Assembly (NCBI GenBank): GCA_022846075.1
Contig: AP025582.1
Span: forward strand, 1,302,001-1,366,000
DNA: 64,000 nt
Source: Oscillospiraceae bacterium
GTDB lineage: Bacteria; Bacillota; Clostridia; Oscillospirales; Oscillospiraceae
Direction of reading: 5' to 3'
The translations under genes were made by a program, and so were the position numbers. Of this stretch, positions 34,764 to 44,571 are shown piece by piece; within the stretch, counting starts at the first letter, position 1; each line of letters begins with the position of its first letter. The notes below the pieces were generated by a model. It was not told the origin of the DNA and did no database searches. It saw nothing but the letters and a program-made list of their open reading frames with translations.

Positions 34764-35480
34764 ATGAGAGACTTTAGCCAATACGGAAATAGACGGGATG
34801 ACCAATGGGAGATTCTGCCCTGGATACCCGATCCGCGCCCGCCTTTCAAAATCTGGGTGAAGCCAGAGCAGATCGCGCCGTTCTTTTTCATCCCCCACCA
34901 CCCCTATGCGCTCTCCCTGCTGCTGAAGATCAGTGACGGATTCCGGGCAGAAGAATTCTGCCGGCTGGGACTGACCGGCAGCAGCGGAGACTGGGAACGG
35001 CTGGTCCGGGGCGTGATCCGGGAGTTCGAAGAAAACAATAGTGGTGAGGATCTGTTTCACTTCGACTCCGACGAGGATGTGTTCTGCGTGTACTCCCAAT
35101 ACATCGATGATTTGATGATGCTGGCCAAAATGATTCGGGCTGCCTGTGCCGATGAAAAAACGATGGGGGCTTATCTGGGCAGGTCCGAGTACATCAAGCT
35201 CTTTTGGGAGGGCGCACCGGAGGGTGAACCATCGGTCATCCTCTATGAAGTGAATACCGTAAATGATCGGCTGGCCCTGCGCTCCATTGACATCTCTGCG
35301 GATGGCCGCACCCGCAACATCCCTGACCTTTACGACGGCGCCATCGAGATCACGCCGATCCCCACCGTGGAGGAATTGAACGCCCATGTCTGGGGCGAGG
35401 AGTTCCACGCCTGCTTGATGGAGAAAGCGGAATTTGAGGCCATCTGGGAAAGCCACACCTATGATGGAGCGTTAAAGTAG
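34764..35480 (+). CDS. DUF6881-like immunity protein
   Basis: 238 residues from ATG 34764 (GCGAGGAAA). The C-terminal ~100 residues (YIKLFWEGAPEGEPSVILYE, RSIDISADGRTR, IEITPIPTVEELNAHVWGEE then FHACLMEKAEFEAIWES) fit the DUF6881 pattern of small beta/alpha immunity-associated domains. The N-terminal ~130 residues form a separate domain with a hydrophobic core (SLLLKISDGFRAEEFCRLGL). Moderate confidence in the domain. Confidence 0.65.
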   Translation: MRDFSQYGNRRDDQWEILPWIPDPRPPFKIWVKPEQIAPFFFIPHHPYALSLLLKISDGFRAEEFCRLGLTGSSGDWERLVRGVIREFEENNSGEDLFHFDSDEDVFCVYSQYIDDLMMLAKMIRAACADEKTMGAYLGRSEYIKLFWEGAPEGEPSVILYEVNTVNDRLALRSIDISADGRTRNIPDLYDGAIEITPIPTVEELNAHVWGEEFHACLMEKAEFEAIWESHTYDGALK

Positions 35481-35495
35481 CCAGGAGGAGACACT

Positions 35496-36446
35496 ATGAA
35501 CAAACCTATAAAAGCCCAAAATCTGCCGTTGTTCTCCATCGTTGACCTGGACCAGCTACGCCGGAAAAACCATCTGGAGGGCACAGAAGTGACAGACTTT
35601 TTCACGGCAAGGGATGGAAAAGTCTATCTTCTCATAGAACAGCCGTCCGAAACACAGGGTAAGGACTGGCTCAGTACTCCTTCCACCTATACCGCAGTAG
35701 AAATCCAGCTGGATTGGGCGGAACAGCGGGTGCTGGAAACGACGCTGTTTCCTCTTGGCCTCTTGAAGTTCCAGTTCCATTATTTGCGGCCTGCAGGTGA
35801 ACACTTCCTCCTGCTGGGAGCAAGATGCGCCTATCGGGAAAACGGCCCCGACCAGAACGCCTGGATCGTCAGCCGGGACGGAGCTGTGCTGTCCCGTTTC
35901 TGCCTGGGGGATGGCATTCAAGACTGCGTGGTAAAAAAAGATGGCACCATCATTACCAGCTACTTTGACGAAGGTGTATTTGGTAATTACGGTTGGGACG
36001 AACCTCTGGGCGCTTGCGGCCTAATTGCATGGACATCGGAAGGAACTCCTCTCTGGAAGAATGAGAAGTATTCCATCTATGACTGCTATGCCATCAGCCT
36101 GGACGAAGAAGAAAACCTGTGGTTTTATTATTATGATGAATTCCGGCTGGTGCGGACGAACTTCAAAGAGGATCTTGTGTTTGAACTGCCAATCGAAGGA
36201 AGCGGAGCTTTTTCTGTTGCCCCGTCCGGCAATACCTTCCTGTTTCAAGGCGGATACCAGCAACGGGATAAATTCTACTTCCTTACCGCTCATGGTGATC
36301 ACCTTGGGAAAAAACAGGAGGCTATTCCCACCTGTGACGGAAACAAGGTCGCTGTGGAGCAGTGCAGCCTGCTTCGCAGCCGGATGTTGTTCCTTGGAAA
36401 AGATGGTGTGCTCTATGGAGGTATTTGGGGGAGCGATGGCCAATGA
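35496..36446 (+). CDS. Beta-propeller-like protein (316 residues)
   Basis: ATG 35496 follows AGGAGGAG. Repeated four-stranded units such as DGKVYLLIEQPSETQGKDWL, DQNAWIVSRDGAVLSRFCLG, VKKDGTIITSYFDEGVFGNY and DEEENLWFYYYDEFRLVRTN suggest a six- or seven-bladed propeller. YFDEGVFGN is a recurrent motif in such orphan propellers of Firmicutes. It overlaps the next gene (ATGA). A binding role is likely; the target is unknown. Confidence 0.65.
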   Translation: MNKPIKAQNLPLFSIVDLDQLRRKNHLEGTEVTDFFTARDGKVYLLIEQPSETQGKDWLSTPSTYTAVEIQLDWAEQRVLETTLFPLGLLKFQFHYLRPAGEHFLLLGARCAYRENGPDQNAWIVSRDGAVLSRFCLGDGIQDCVVKKDGTIITSYFDEGVFGNYGWDEPLGACGLIAWTSEGTPLWKNEKYSIYDCYAISLDEEENLWFYYYDEFRLVRTNFKEDLVFELPIEGSGAFSVAPSGNTFLFQGGYQQRDKFYFLTAHGDHLGKKQEAIPTCDGNKVAVEQCSLLRSRMLFLGKDGVLYGGIWGSDGQ

Positions 36447-36853
36447 AACAGTCTGATATTTATACCGAGGCTCTGACCTGTCTGCGCTCCATCCTTCTGG
36501 CAGACCATCCAGAGTTCCAAAACTGGATCGACTGGTTGGAGCGGGACATTCAGGACTGGAACCAGCGGCGGGAGGTTGCCCACCATCTTCGGGCATACGG
36601 AGGTATGGGCTCGTTCAACGACCTGCCCAGTATGCGTGGAAATCACGACTATATTTTCGACTTTCTCAAGTCCGTGTGCTATGCCTTCGGCCATCTTTAT
36701 GGCAAACGGGAAGGCATTTCTCCGGAGGCATTGATGGAGGAGTGCCTGCACGATGTAGAGCAGGCAGCCTATCACCCCCATAAGGTACTGAACCAAGCCA
36801 TTGCCCAGCACTTGATGCAGGGCGATTTGCAGGAAAACCTGGATAGGCTGTAG
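36443..36853 (+). CDS. DUF6966-like immunity protein
   Basis: 136 residues, starting inside the preceding stop. The motif GGMGSFNDLP near residue 55 preceded by HHLRAYGG is typical of a small immunity-associated family (DUF6966-like), with helices on both sides (LTCLRSILLADHPEFQNWID). I am confident of the recurrent family, less of its number. Confidence 0.6.
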   Translation: MKQSDIYTEALTCLRSILLADHPEFQNWIDWLERDIQDWNQRREVAHHLRAYGGMGSFNDLPSMRGNHDYIFDFLKSVCYAFGHLYGKREGISPEALMEECLHDVEQAAYHPHKVLNQAIAQHLMQGDLQENLDRL

Positions 36854-36864
36854 GAGGACTTGTT

Positions 36865-37842
36865 ATGAACGAAAGACTATTCCGCACCCAATTCAATCAA
36901 ATGGACACCACCGAGAAGCAGGCGCTGATGGAAAGCCTGGCTGCTCGTTATGATATGACCTTTCTCGGTCTACATACCTTTGACCGCTGGGGCCAGAACT
37001 GCACCACCGGCATCTTCAAGAAAGATGGCCGGGAGTTCGTCTTTGTCCCCGGCGATACCGTCACCCTGGGCTGGGAGCAGTTTGCCGTGGGACTGAATCA
37101 GGAGAGCCGGGAGGAATTAGAGTATCTGTTCCGGGAATGGGAAATGGAACCGCAGAACCCGGAGGAGATGATCCGGGAAAGTATGGCTCCCGTTCGGCAG
37201 GCGGCCATTGGCCCCATGCTGGTGGGCCGGGAGCTGGAGGAACTCTGCTGGGAGCCAGTCAAGATGGACGATCCCAGGCTGACCGCCCACCCTGACTGGC
37301 TGAAGGAATTTCGTGATTTTGCCTGGAGTGACAGCAGCAGTCTTACCTTGCATCAGTCGGCCCGCATTGAGCGGACGGAAAAGGGCTTTCAGATCTGCAT
37401 CTATAACCGCACAGACTACGATGCGCTTCTTGCCGGGCTGGAAAAGCAGGGGCTTTCGCTGCCTACGGCGGACGAGTGGTCCTACCTGTGTGGCGGCGGG
37501 TGTCGGACCCTGTTCCCGTGGGGAGATGGGTTAGACTACTCCATGCGTCTGCGCTGGTTTGAGGACATGGGTGAGGATGAGAACCGGCCCTATGACATGG
37601 AGGAACCCAACTTCTTCGGCCTGTCCATCGCCTACGATCCCTATATGCGGGAAGTGGTGCAGGCTGATAGACTTACCACCTGCGGCGGTGATGGCGGGCG
37701 CAGCATCTGCGGCGGACTTGGAATCTTCCTCGGTTTCCTTCCCTGTTCGCCCCACTGTAAGCCGGAAGTGCAGGAGGACAATGAACTAAACGGAGATTAT
37801 GACTTTTATCGGCCTATCATTCGGCTGGAGAACCATGATTGA
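36865..37842 (+). CDS. Formylglycine-generating-enzyme-like protein
   Basis: 325 residues; ATG 36865 follows AGGAGG. The C-terminal ~170 residues contain LPTADEWSYLCGGGCRTLFP followed by WGDG and GGDGGRSICGGLG, the sulfatase-modifying-factor (FGE-like, DUF323/PF03781) pattern. The catalytic Cys pair of true FGE is not evident, so an enzymatic role is doubtful. Such FGE-fold proteins are also used as binding modules. The N-terminal ~160 residues are helical and unassigned. Confidence 0.65.
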   Translation: MNERLFRTQFNQMDTTEKQALMESLAARYDMTFLGLHTFDRWGQNCTTGIFKKDGREFVFVPGDTVTLGWEQFAVGLNQESREELEYLFREWEMEPQNPEEMIRESMAPVRQAAIGPMLVGRELEELCWEPVKMDDPRLTAHPDWLKEFRDFAWSDSSSLTLHQSARIERTEKGFQICIYNRTDYDALLAGLEKQGLSLPTADEWSYLCGGGCRTLFPWGDGLDYSMRLRWFEDMGEDENRPYDMEEPNFFGLSIAYDPYMREVVQADRLTTCGGDGGRSICGGLGIFLGFLPCSPHCKPEVQEDNELNGDYDFYRPIIRLENHD

Positions 37843-37884
37843 CAATAGAAGCTTGATACAAAATAAAGAAAGAGAGGTGCCGAC

Positions 37885-38355
37885 ATGGGAGCATGGGGCA
37901 TAAAAGCATTAGAGCGTGACGAAGGGCTGGATGTACTGGACATCCTCAAAAATGAATATGTACCGGAGCATCCGGTAATGGATCTGGGCGAGATGATCGA
38001 ACTGATGAAAGAGGAAGTCATGCTGGGAGCTGACTCCTCACAAATCGACTTCCTCTTTGACAATACTGCGATGGCTCTGGCGGAGCTGTATTTCCAATGG
38101 AAGGATAATGGCAAGCTGGACTACGATTATGAAGAAGCTATATGGGATAAAGTCACCGGTTTCACAGCATCCAAAGAAGCCCTTGCTTTCCTGCTGCGGC
38201 AGCTCACCGACATCAAAAACGAGGTGCCGGACGAGGACGGCATCCGTGAGATTGTGGATCTTTGGAAGAACGAGGACAGCGGTGAGATCGCTCCTGTGTG
38301 GTCAGAGCATTTGGACTGGCTCATCAAGCGGCTGATCTCGGAACAGGAGGCATGA
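37885..38355 (+). CDS. DUF4259 protein
   Basis: 156 residues; GAGAGG precedes ATG 37885. The N-terminal MGAWGIKALERDEGLDVLDI is the characteristic DUF4259 start (MGAWGxxxFExDxxxD). It is an all-helical acidic family frequent beside contact-dependent-inhibition and LXG loci, regarded as immunity-like. It directly precedes the giant polyimmunity gene with a 3-nt gap. Confidence 0.8.
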   Translation: MGAWGIKALERDEGLDVLDILKNEYVPEHPVMDLGEMIELMKEEVMLGADSSQIDFLFDNTAMALAELYFQWKDNGKLDYDYEEAIWDKVTGFTASKEALAFLLRQLTDIKNEVPDEDGIREIVDLWKNEDSGEIAPVWSEHLDWLIKRLISEQEA

Positions 38356-38358
38356 CGC

Positions 38359-41300
38359 ATGTATATCAAAAAATACTGGGGCAACTTTATCGGAGGCTCG
38401 GACGACAGCCTGAACCTTGTGGCATTTTTGGAGGATCAGAAACAAGAGGAGATCCCCCTCAGCGAGATTTTCGCCAAGATTGGTCTGGACAAGCAGAACT
38501 GGGACTTCCGCCAGACCGTGGAGTATCTGGAGTTCACCCATTCGGACGGCGTGGAGATGGACTTCCACTTCGCCATTGATGTGGTCACCGACCTGGCCGC
38601 CATCCTGCTGGAGTGCAGCGTCAGTGGCAGTGTAAACCTTCAGGATCTGGACGAGTACAACACCCCCGCCCGCCGTATCCGCATCACTGCTACGCCGGAG
38701 GAGCACGAGGCCATGGACAAGGCCCTGGCGGACTTTGTCCATGCCCCGCTGGAATACGACATCAGCGAGATGATGGGCGAGGATGAAATCACGGATATGG
38801 CTTCTCAGGTGGAGATGCTGCGGAAGGAGCTGTACGAAGCCTCTGGCCGCAACCGGAACTACCATGTAAAGGCGGAAGATGTAAAAGATCTGCTCCCCGA
38901 CTGGGAGGGTGCCGATGGCTGTATCGCCACCAACCGCATCACAGTGGAGGGCTGCAAGGTTGGCTACTGCTGCAGGGAGAAGCCGGACGGCGGCTGGGAC
39001 AGCGGCTGGCGCTTCACCGCTGGTGACGAGAGCGAGGCGTACATGGACGACCCCAACAACGCCGGGATTTACAAGCTGAACACAATTTGCAACGACGATC
39101 CCGACATCATTCCTCTGCTGAACACCCCCGCCCCCTGCGCCTTTGAGCGGGATGAGAACGGTGTGTTCCAGCAGATCAAAGACTGGAAACCGGATGAGGA
39201 CGAGGAGGACCCTGATATGGACATTTTGAAGCAGTGCCAGAAGTGGCATGAGGAGAGCAAACAACATAAAATTATTGATGCGCTGGAGGCCATCCCCGCC
39301 GAGGAGCGTACCCCTGAGATGGACAGCGAGTTGGCCCGTGCCTATAACAATCTGGCAGACCCACATAAGCCAACTTGCAAAGAAATGCTCAAAAAGGCCC
39401 TCGCTCTGCTAAAGCCCCATGAGGAATACTTCGAGGACGATTATTACTGGAACTTCCGCATGGGTTACTCCTACTTTTATCTGGATCAGGAGGGCCGGGC
39501 TCTGCGATATTTTGAAAAGGCATTGGAAGCTCGACCTGGTGACGAGGACACCAAAGAGTTTATCGACCGGTGCAAAAAGGGTATTTCTCTGCCGCAGTTC
39601 TGGGAGTGCTTCCGGGAGCGGACAGAGAACTGGTGGGAAACCTTTGCCGAGATGGAAGCAGAATTGCGCCAGATGATGGATGAGGACAAAGATCACACCC
39701 GCGGCGCAGAACTCGTGGCCCAAATGGAAGGGGCTTTGAACCAGGCGTTTGACGAAATCTCCTTCGAGATGGGCTTCAATGGCGAAAAGCATGAGTTGAT
39801 CCTCACCCCGGAGGGCGACAAGGTCAAGCTGTTTGAGCTGATTTACTTCCAGAAGCACGCCCCCAAGGAGGTGCTGGAGCACTGGAACATCCTTGTGGGC
39901 CGTCAGCCCCTCCAGAACATCGGTCTGCGTACTGAGAATGGCTGGGACATCTCCGGGGATGATGTGCAGATCTGGCTGGAGGAGGAGGGTGAAAACAGCT
40001 TCGCCATCTCCGCCTACTGTGAAAAGCTGCTGCCTATGCTCCGGGATGAGGAAGGCCGGGCCTGGTGGATGCTCACCACCCTCACCGACCAAGTGCTGGG
40101 CGAGATCCCCCACATGAGGTACATAGACAGCTTTGATGTGCTGGAGGAACCCAAGGCAGAGCCGTCCATTCTTATGTCCCAGCTTCCCGACGCTCTGAAG
40201 GAGCGGGGGCTGGAGCTCTCCACCGATCCGGAAGCCTATCTGGAGAGCTACCTTGGATACAAAATGGAACCCAACCAGGACCCGGATGCCGACTGGCGGC
40301 TGGACACCATGGTGGGCTCCACCTGCTGTGTGCCGCTCATCAACGGCTACCTGAACGCCGACAATGACTTCATGGACGATCTCCATGCTGACGGCGCAGT
40401 AGCGGGCTTCTTCTGCTATCCTCTGGATACCCTGCGGGAGGAGGAAGGCAGTCAGAAGATCTTTGACTTCCGGGACAAGCTGGAAGAAGTGTTTACCACT
40501 GATGAAGGATCGGAAGTGCTCACTCTCACCGGCGGGGCTACCGGCCTCTACTGTGGCTATGTGGACTTCATCGCCTGGGACATCCAAGAGGCGCTGAACA
40601 TGGCGAAAGAGTTCTTTGAAGGCACGGACATCCCATGGGCCATCTTCCACACCTTCCGCCGTGAAGCCGGTTCTGTATCCCTAAAGCAACAAGATGATGG
40701 GACAGAAACTGAGAATCAGGATGACGAGTTGGACGAAACGCTGACGGGCATGGACTATATTCCTTACACCCAACAGAACGCCGAAGCATTCTTCGCTCAG
40801 CTGGAGCAGTGGAACGACGAAGACGAGTACACCCGCTGTATCCAGGCACTGAATGCCATCCCGGAGAACTGGAGGAACTACCGCACCGCCTACGCCCTGG
40901 CCCGTGCACTGGAGAACTACGCCATCATCGGGGACCATGACGAAGGTACTTTGAAATCCAAGGGAGACAAAGCCCTTCTGAGGGCCATTGAGGTTCTGGT
41001 GTCCGTCCGGGAGGAAGGCCAGAACAAGGCCCAGTGGAATATGCGGATGGCCTATGGCTATCAGTATCTCTACGGCCAGGAGGAAAAGGCCATTCCCTAC
41101 GCCGAGCGGTGGGCGGAGCTGGACCCGGAGGATGAAAATGCTCCGGCGGTAATTCGGGAGTGTAAGGCGGAGATCCGGAAACGCCAGCGCAGCCGGAAGA
41201 AGAAGGCCAAATTCGTGCCCGGTGATACCCCATTTGAGGGCTTCGACCTCACCAACTTCTGGGATGATAATTGGTATGCACTGAAAGAATATGTCAGTGA

Positions 41301-44300
41301 TCCGCCTTCCGATGAGCTGATTGCCAGCGTGGAGGAGGAACTGGGCTACAAGCTGCCCGCCGCCTACATTTGGCTGATGAAGCAGCACAACGGCGGCATT
41401 CCGGTGAACACCTGCTATCCCTGCGATGAGCCTACCTGTTGGTCAGATGATCATGTGGCCATCACCGGCATTTTCGGAATCGGACGGGAAAAGAGCTGCT
41501 CCCTCTGTGGAGAGCTGGGCAGCCAGTTTATGATCGATGAGTGGGAGTATCCTGCCATCGGTGTGGCCATCTGCGACTGTCCAAGCGCCGGACACGATAT
41601 GATTTTCCTGGACTACCGGGCTTGCGGTCCCCAGGGAGAGCCTGCGGTAGTCCATGTGGATCAGGAAAATGACTATAAAATTACCCATCTGGCAGATAGC
41701 TTTGAGGAATTTATCCGCGGACTGGAGCATGAATCCCTCTATGATCCGGATGAAGATGCAGAGGGTCTTGAGGATGACGCCGACGAGGAGGAAACCGACC
41801 ATAAGGGTTCCTTTGCCGGATCTGTGCTCCTCTCCAAAGCAGAGTGGGACAAGGAGCAGTTGATTCGAGATCTGCGGGAAGAATGGGGTATCGTAGATGA
41901 GGAGCCGGATGAGGGCGACGAAGATGTTGAGAACAGCGATGACGCTGTGGTAATGCGGGTCGGCAATATGATGCTGATCGTGACACTATTCCACGGTCAC
42001 ATCCCTGACAATGAAGCAGAGATCAACGCCGAAAACAACTATATGTGGCCAGAGGCCGTAGAAGTGGCCAAAACGCACAAGGCCCATATCATGGTGGCTG
42101 TGTTGGGCGAGGAGGAAAAACTGCTGGAACGGGGTAAGCTGTTCACTAAGGCGATGGCAGTGTGCTGCAAGCAGAAATATGCCACCGGTGTCTACACCAG
42201 CGGCGTGGTATTTGAGCCTCGTTTCTATGAGGGCCTTGCCGATATGCTCAAAGAGGACGAACTGCCCATCTTCAACTGGGTTTGGTTCGGCCTGTACCGG
42301 AGCGAGGGGGGCCTAAACGGCTACACCTACGGCATGGATGTGTTTGGCAAGGAGGAAATGGAGGTGTTGAACACCGACGCTGAGCCGGAGGAACTGCGGG
42401 ACTTTTTGGCCAGCCTTGCCTCCTATGTGCTGGCGTGTGATGTCACACTGAAAGATGGCGAGACCATCGGTTTTGATGCAGATGATAAGCACACCATCAC
42501 CCGCAGCTCTGGCGTCGGACTGCCGGAGGAGCAGATGACTCTGAAAATCTCCTGGGCGTCATCAGACGATGACCCTGACGATGACGGTGATGACCCGGAC
42601 GGCGAAATGCCCGAGGATGAAGAAGCCGGTGTTCCCGAGGTCTACACCGGGGAGGAGATGGAGGCCGTCGAGGGGCACATTGAGCAGTATTTCGGCGAGG
42701 TCGAGAATGTGTTCCACGAGATCGTTTCCCCCGACATCCATGTGGACATCTGCATCGTGCCGCCCACTGAGGAGCGGGACTATTACACCCTGGTCACCAT
42801 GGGCATGGGCGCCCACCGGATGAATGTGCCGGAGGAACTGGCGGAATACAAGCTGGAGCGGGCGGAGCTGGCCATTGCACTGCCTGCGGACTGGAAGCTG
42901 GATCGGCAATCCATGCAGGACGAGCGGTGGTACTGGCCCATCCGCCTGCTGAAGGTTCTGGCCCGCCTGCCCATTGCCAGCGATACCTGGCTGGGCTTCG
43001 GTCATACCATGGACAATGAGGAGGACTTTGCGGAAAATACGAAGCTGTGTGCCGCCATTCTCACCGGCCCCCAGAGTACAGAGGAGGGCGGCGAGGTCGG
43101 CACACTCCCAGGCGGCGAGGAGGTCAACTTCTATCAGGTGATCCCCCTCTACCGGGATGAATTGGAATATAAAATGGAGCATGATGCAGATGCCCTGTTG
43201 GACAAAATGAACGGCATCAGCTTTGTGGTCAATCCCACCCGCCAGAATGCTATCACCCGTAGCACCCTTTCCAATGATGATTTTGACGGCGAGATGGACG
43301 ACGCTTCCTATCACCTTGAGAGCATTGAGGAGAAGGAACTGCCTATTGACCCCATCAATGCTTATAACCACATGGCCATCTACTTGCGCTGGTGCATGGA
43401 GCACGACCTGATGGGTGAAGAATTCCTTGCAGAGTACGGAGAGGTGGCAGAAAAGGTCAAGGCTGATCCTGCCAGTGTGGATCTGCGGGCGTTTATCCGG
43501 GATGAGCTGGACGGCTGTCTGTTCTCTGTGCTGTTCAATCAGCAAGGCCGTGCCTTTGCAGGCTATTACTACGGAGAGGGCGACAGCCCCTACTATCCTG
43601 CCGATGTTGACGACAACGCACTCCGCTTCTTCGGCCCGGAGCGGTATCACTCCGATGAGTTCCAGGATGAAGCCTACCTGTTCATCCCCTTTGAAGAGGA
43701 CTACTATCAGGCTATGGCAGAGGTGATCGAAGAACGCTTTGAAAACTGGCAGGGACAGGACTTCGACGAGGACACGCTGGAGCCCTCCGAGGTGGCTCAG
43801 GCCATCATGGAGTATCTGGACTGCGAGTGTACCTATTTCCCATCCATGGCAGACGATGACCCCATCATGTCGGCATACAGCTATGCCAAACGGGAAAGCA
43901 TCCAAGAGGGCTTTGTTCCCGTGCTCATCAAGGCGGATGACGAGACGCTGTTGGAGTGTCTGGTAATGAACGCCGACCCGGAGCACGATGCGGACTTCTA
44001 TGAATTTGACCTCAAAACGGTAACGGAGTATCGAAAGAAGATGCTCTCCGCTCCCGTCAAGGACGGAAAGGCGGTTTTGGAGGAATTGACCGGCCAGCGT
44101 AAGGAAGAAGCCGAGGACGATGATCTGAACTGGGAGGAGGAAGTCCTGGGCGAGATGGAGGGCGGCTATGACAACGACCGCTTCTCCTGCTACTGGGACT
44201 CGGACAGTCACATGACATATCCGCTCATTTTGGCTAAAATTCCGGTAAAGAACCCCTGGGAGATCTTCGCCTATCTGCCCTTTGGAAATTGGAATGAGTG

Positions 44301-44556
44301 TCCCGACACCCCGGAGCTGATGGCGGTGGCAAAATACTGGTTCCAGCGGTATGGCGCCATCCCTGCCGCCATGAGCCACGATGAGTTGGAGTTCCTGCTC
44401 CCGGCCCCTGTTTCTAAAGAGATGGCCATGGAGGTTGCCACAGAGCAGTACGGCTTCTGCCCGGACATCGTGGATCAGGAGCAGGATGACCCCACTGTGG
44501 GCAATCTGGCAGATGTTCTGTGGCAGTCCACCGTCTGGTATTTCTGGTGGGATTGA
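38359..44556 (+). CDS. Giant polyimmunity protein (2,065 residues; Imm51-like, DUF2185, TPR, SUKH, DUF4261, SUFU, DUF4253)
   Basis: Domains in order: ~1-140 Imm51-like (YWGNFIGGSDDSLNLVAFL). ~167-270 DUF2185/Imm33-like (SGWRFTAGDESEAYMDDPNN, IYKLNTICNDDPDIIPLL). ~287-410 TPR-like helices. ~412-770 unassigned. ~808-936 second TPR-like block. ~963-1122 SMI1/KNR4 (SUKH) (LGYKLPAAYIWLMKQHNGGI). ~1150-1399 DUF4261 (SVLLSKAEWDKEQLIRDLRE). ~1428-1636 SUFU. ~1668-1830 unassigned (AYNHMAIYLRWCMEHDLMGE). ~1850-2065 DUF4253 (KNPWEIFAYLPFGNWNECPD). Acidic linkers (~1123-1145, ~1400-1425) separate domains. No signal peptide, no toxin domain and no membrane helix. Single proteins with several immunity domains are known as polyimmunity proteins; this one is exceptionally long. 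It lies 3 nt after the DUF4259 stop. Confidence 0.85.
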   Translation: MYIKKYWGNFIGGSDDSLNLVAFLEDQKQEEIPLSEIFAKIGLDKQNWDFRQTVEYLEFTHSDGVEMDFHFAIDVVTDLAAILLECSVSGSVNLQDLDEYNTPARRIRITATPEEHEAMDKALADFVHAPLEYDISEMMGEDEITDMASQVEMLRKELYEASGRNRNYHVKAEDVKDLLPDWEGADGCIATNRITVEGCKVGYCCREKPDGGWDSGWRFTAGDESEAYMDDPNNAGIYKLNTICNDDPDIIPLLNTPAPCAFERDENGVFQQIKDWKPDEDEEDPDMDILKQCQKWHEESKQHKIIDALEAIPAEERTPEMDSELARAYNNLADPHKPTCKEMLKKALALLKPHEEYFEDDYYWNFRMGYSYFYLDQEGRALRYFEKALEARPGDEDTKEFIDRCKKGISLPQFWECFRERTENWWETFAEMEAELRQMMDEDKDHTRGAELVAQMEGALNQAFDEISFEMGFNGEKHELILTPEGDKVKLFELIYFQKHAPKEVLEHWNILVGRQPLQNIGLRTENGWDISGDDVQIWLEEEGENSFAISAYCEKLLPMLRDEEGRAWWMLTTLTDQVLGEIPHMRYIDSFDVLEEPKAEPSILMSQLPDALKERGLELSTDPEAYLESYLGYKMEPNQDPDADWRLDTMVGSTCCVPLINGYLNADNDFMDDLHADGAVAGFFCYPLDTLREEEGSQKIFDFRDKLEEVFTTDEGSEVLTLTGGATGLYCGYVDFIAWDIQEALNMAKEFFEGTDIPWAIFHTFRREAGSVSLKQQDDGTETENQDDELDETLTGMDYIPYTQQNAEAFFAQLEQWNDEDEYTRCIQALNAIPENWRNYRTAYALARALENYAIIGDHDEGTLKSKGDKALLRAIEVLVSVREEGQNKAQWNMRMAYGYQYLYGQEEKAIPYAERWAELDPEDENAPAVIRECKAEIRKRQRSRKKKAKFVPGDTPFEGFDLTNFWDDNWYALKEYVSDPPSDELIASVEEELGYKLPAAYIWLMKQHNGGIPVNTCYPCDEPTCWSDDHVAITGIFGIGREKSCSLCGELGSQFMIDEWEYPAIGVAICDCPSAGHDMIFLDYRACGPQGEPAVVHVDQENDYKITHLADSFEEFIRGLEHESLYDPDEDAEGLEDDADEEETDHKGSFAGSVLLSKAEWDKEQLIRDLREEWGIVDEEPDEGDEDVENSDDAVVMRVGNMMLIVTLFHGHIPDNEAEINAENNYMWPEAVEVAKTHKAHIMVAVLGEEEKLLERGKLFTKAMAVCCKQKYATGVYTSGVVFEPRFYEGLADMLKEDELPIFNWVWFGLYRSEGGLNGYTYGMDVFGKEEMEVLNTDAEPEELRDFLASLASYVLACDVTLKDGETIGFDADDKHTITRSSGVGLPEEQMTLKISWASSDDDPDDDGDDPDGEMPEDEEAGVPEVYTGEEMEAVEGHIEQYFGEVENVFHEIVSPDIHVDICIVPPTEERDYYTLVTMGMGAHRMNVPEELAEYKLERAELAIALPADWKLDRQSMQDERWYWPIRLLKVLARLPIASDTWLGFGHTMDNEEDFAENTKLCAAILTGPQSTEEGGEVGTLPGGEEVNFYQVIPLYRDELEYKMEHDADALLDKMNGISFVVNPTRQNAITRSTLSNDDFDGEMDDASYHLESIEEKELPIDPINAYNHMAIYLRWCMEHDLMGEEFLAEYGEVAEKVKADPASVDLRAFIRDELDGCLFSVLFNQQGRAFAGYYYGEGDSPYYPADVDDNALRFFGPERYHSDEFQDEAYLFIPFEEDYYQAMAEVIEERFENWQGQDFDEDTLEPSEVAQAIMEYLDCECTYFPSMADDDPIMSAYSYAKRESIQEGFVPVLIKADDETLLECLVMNADPEHDADFYEFDLKTVTEYRKKMLSAPVKDGKAVLEELTGQRKEEAEDDDLNWEEEVLGEMEGGYDNDRFSCYWDSDSHMTYPLILAKIPVKNPWEIFAYLPFGNWNECPDTPELMAVAKYWFQRYGAIPAAMSHDELEFLLPAPVSKEMAMEVATEQYGFCPDIVDQEQDDPTVGNLADVLWQSTVWYFWWD

Positions 44557-44571
44557 TGGGAGGTTGTGACC

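Noticed and set aside
42562-44379. A 605-codon open frame on the minus strand
   Set aside because: It is the antisense of the SUFU to DUF4253 part of the giant protein, where the plus strand shows clear domain motifs.
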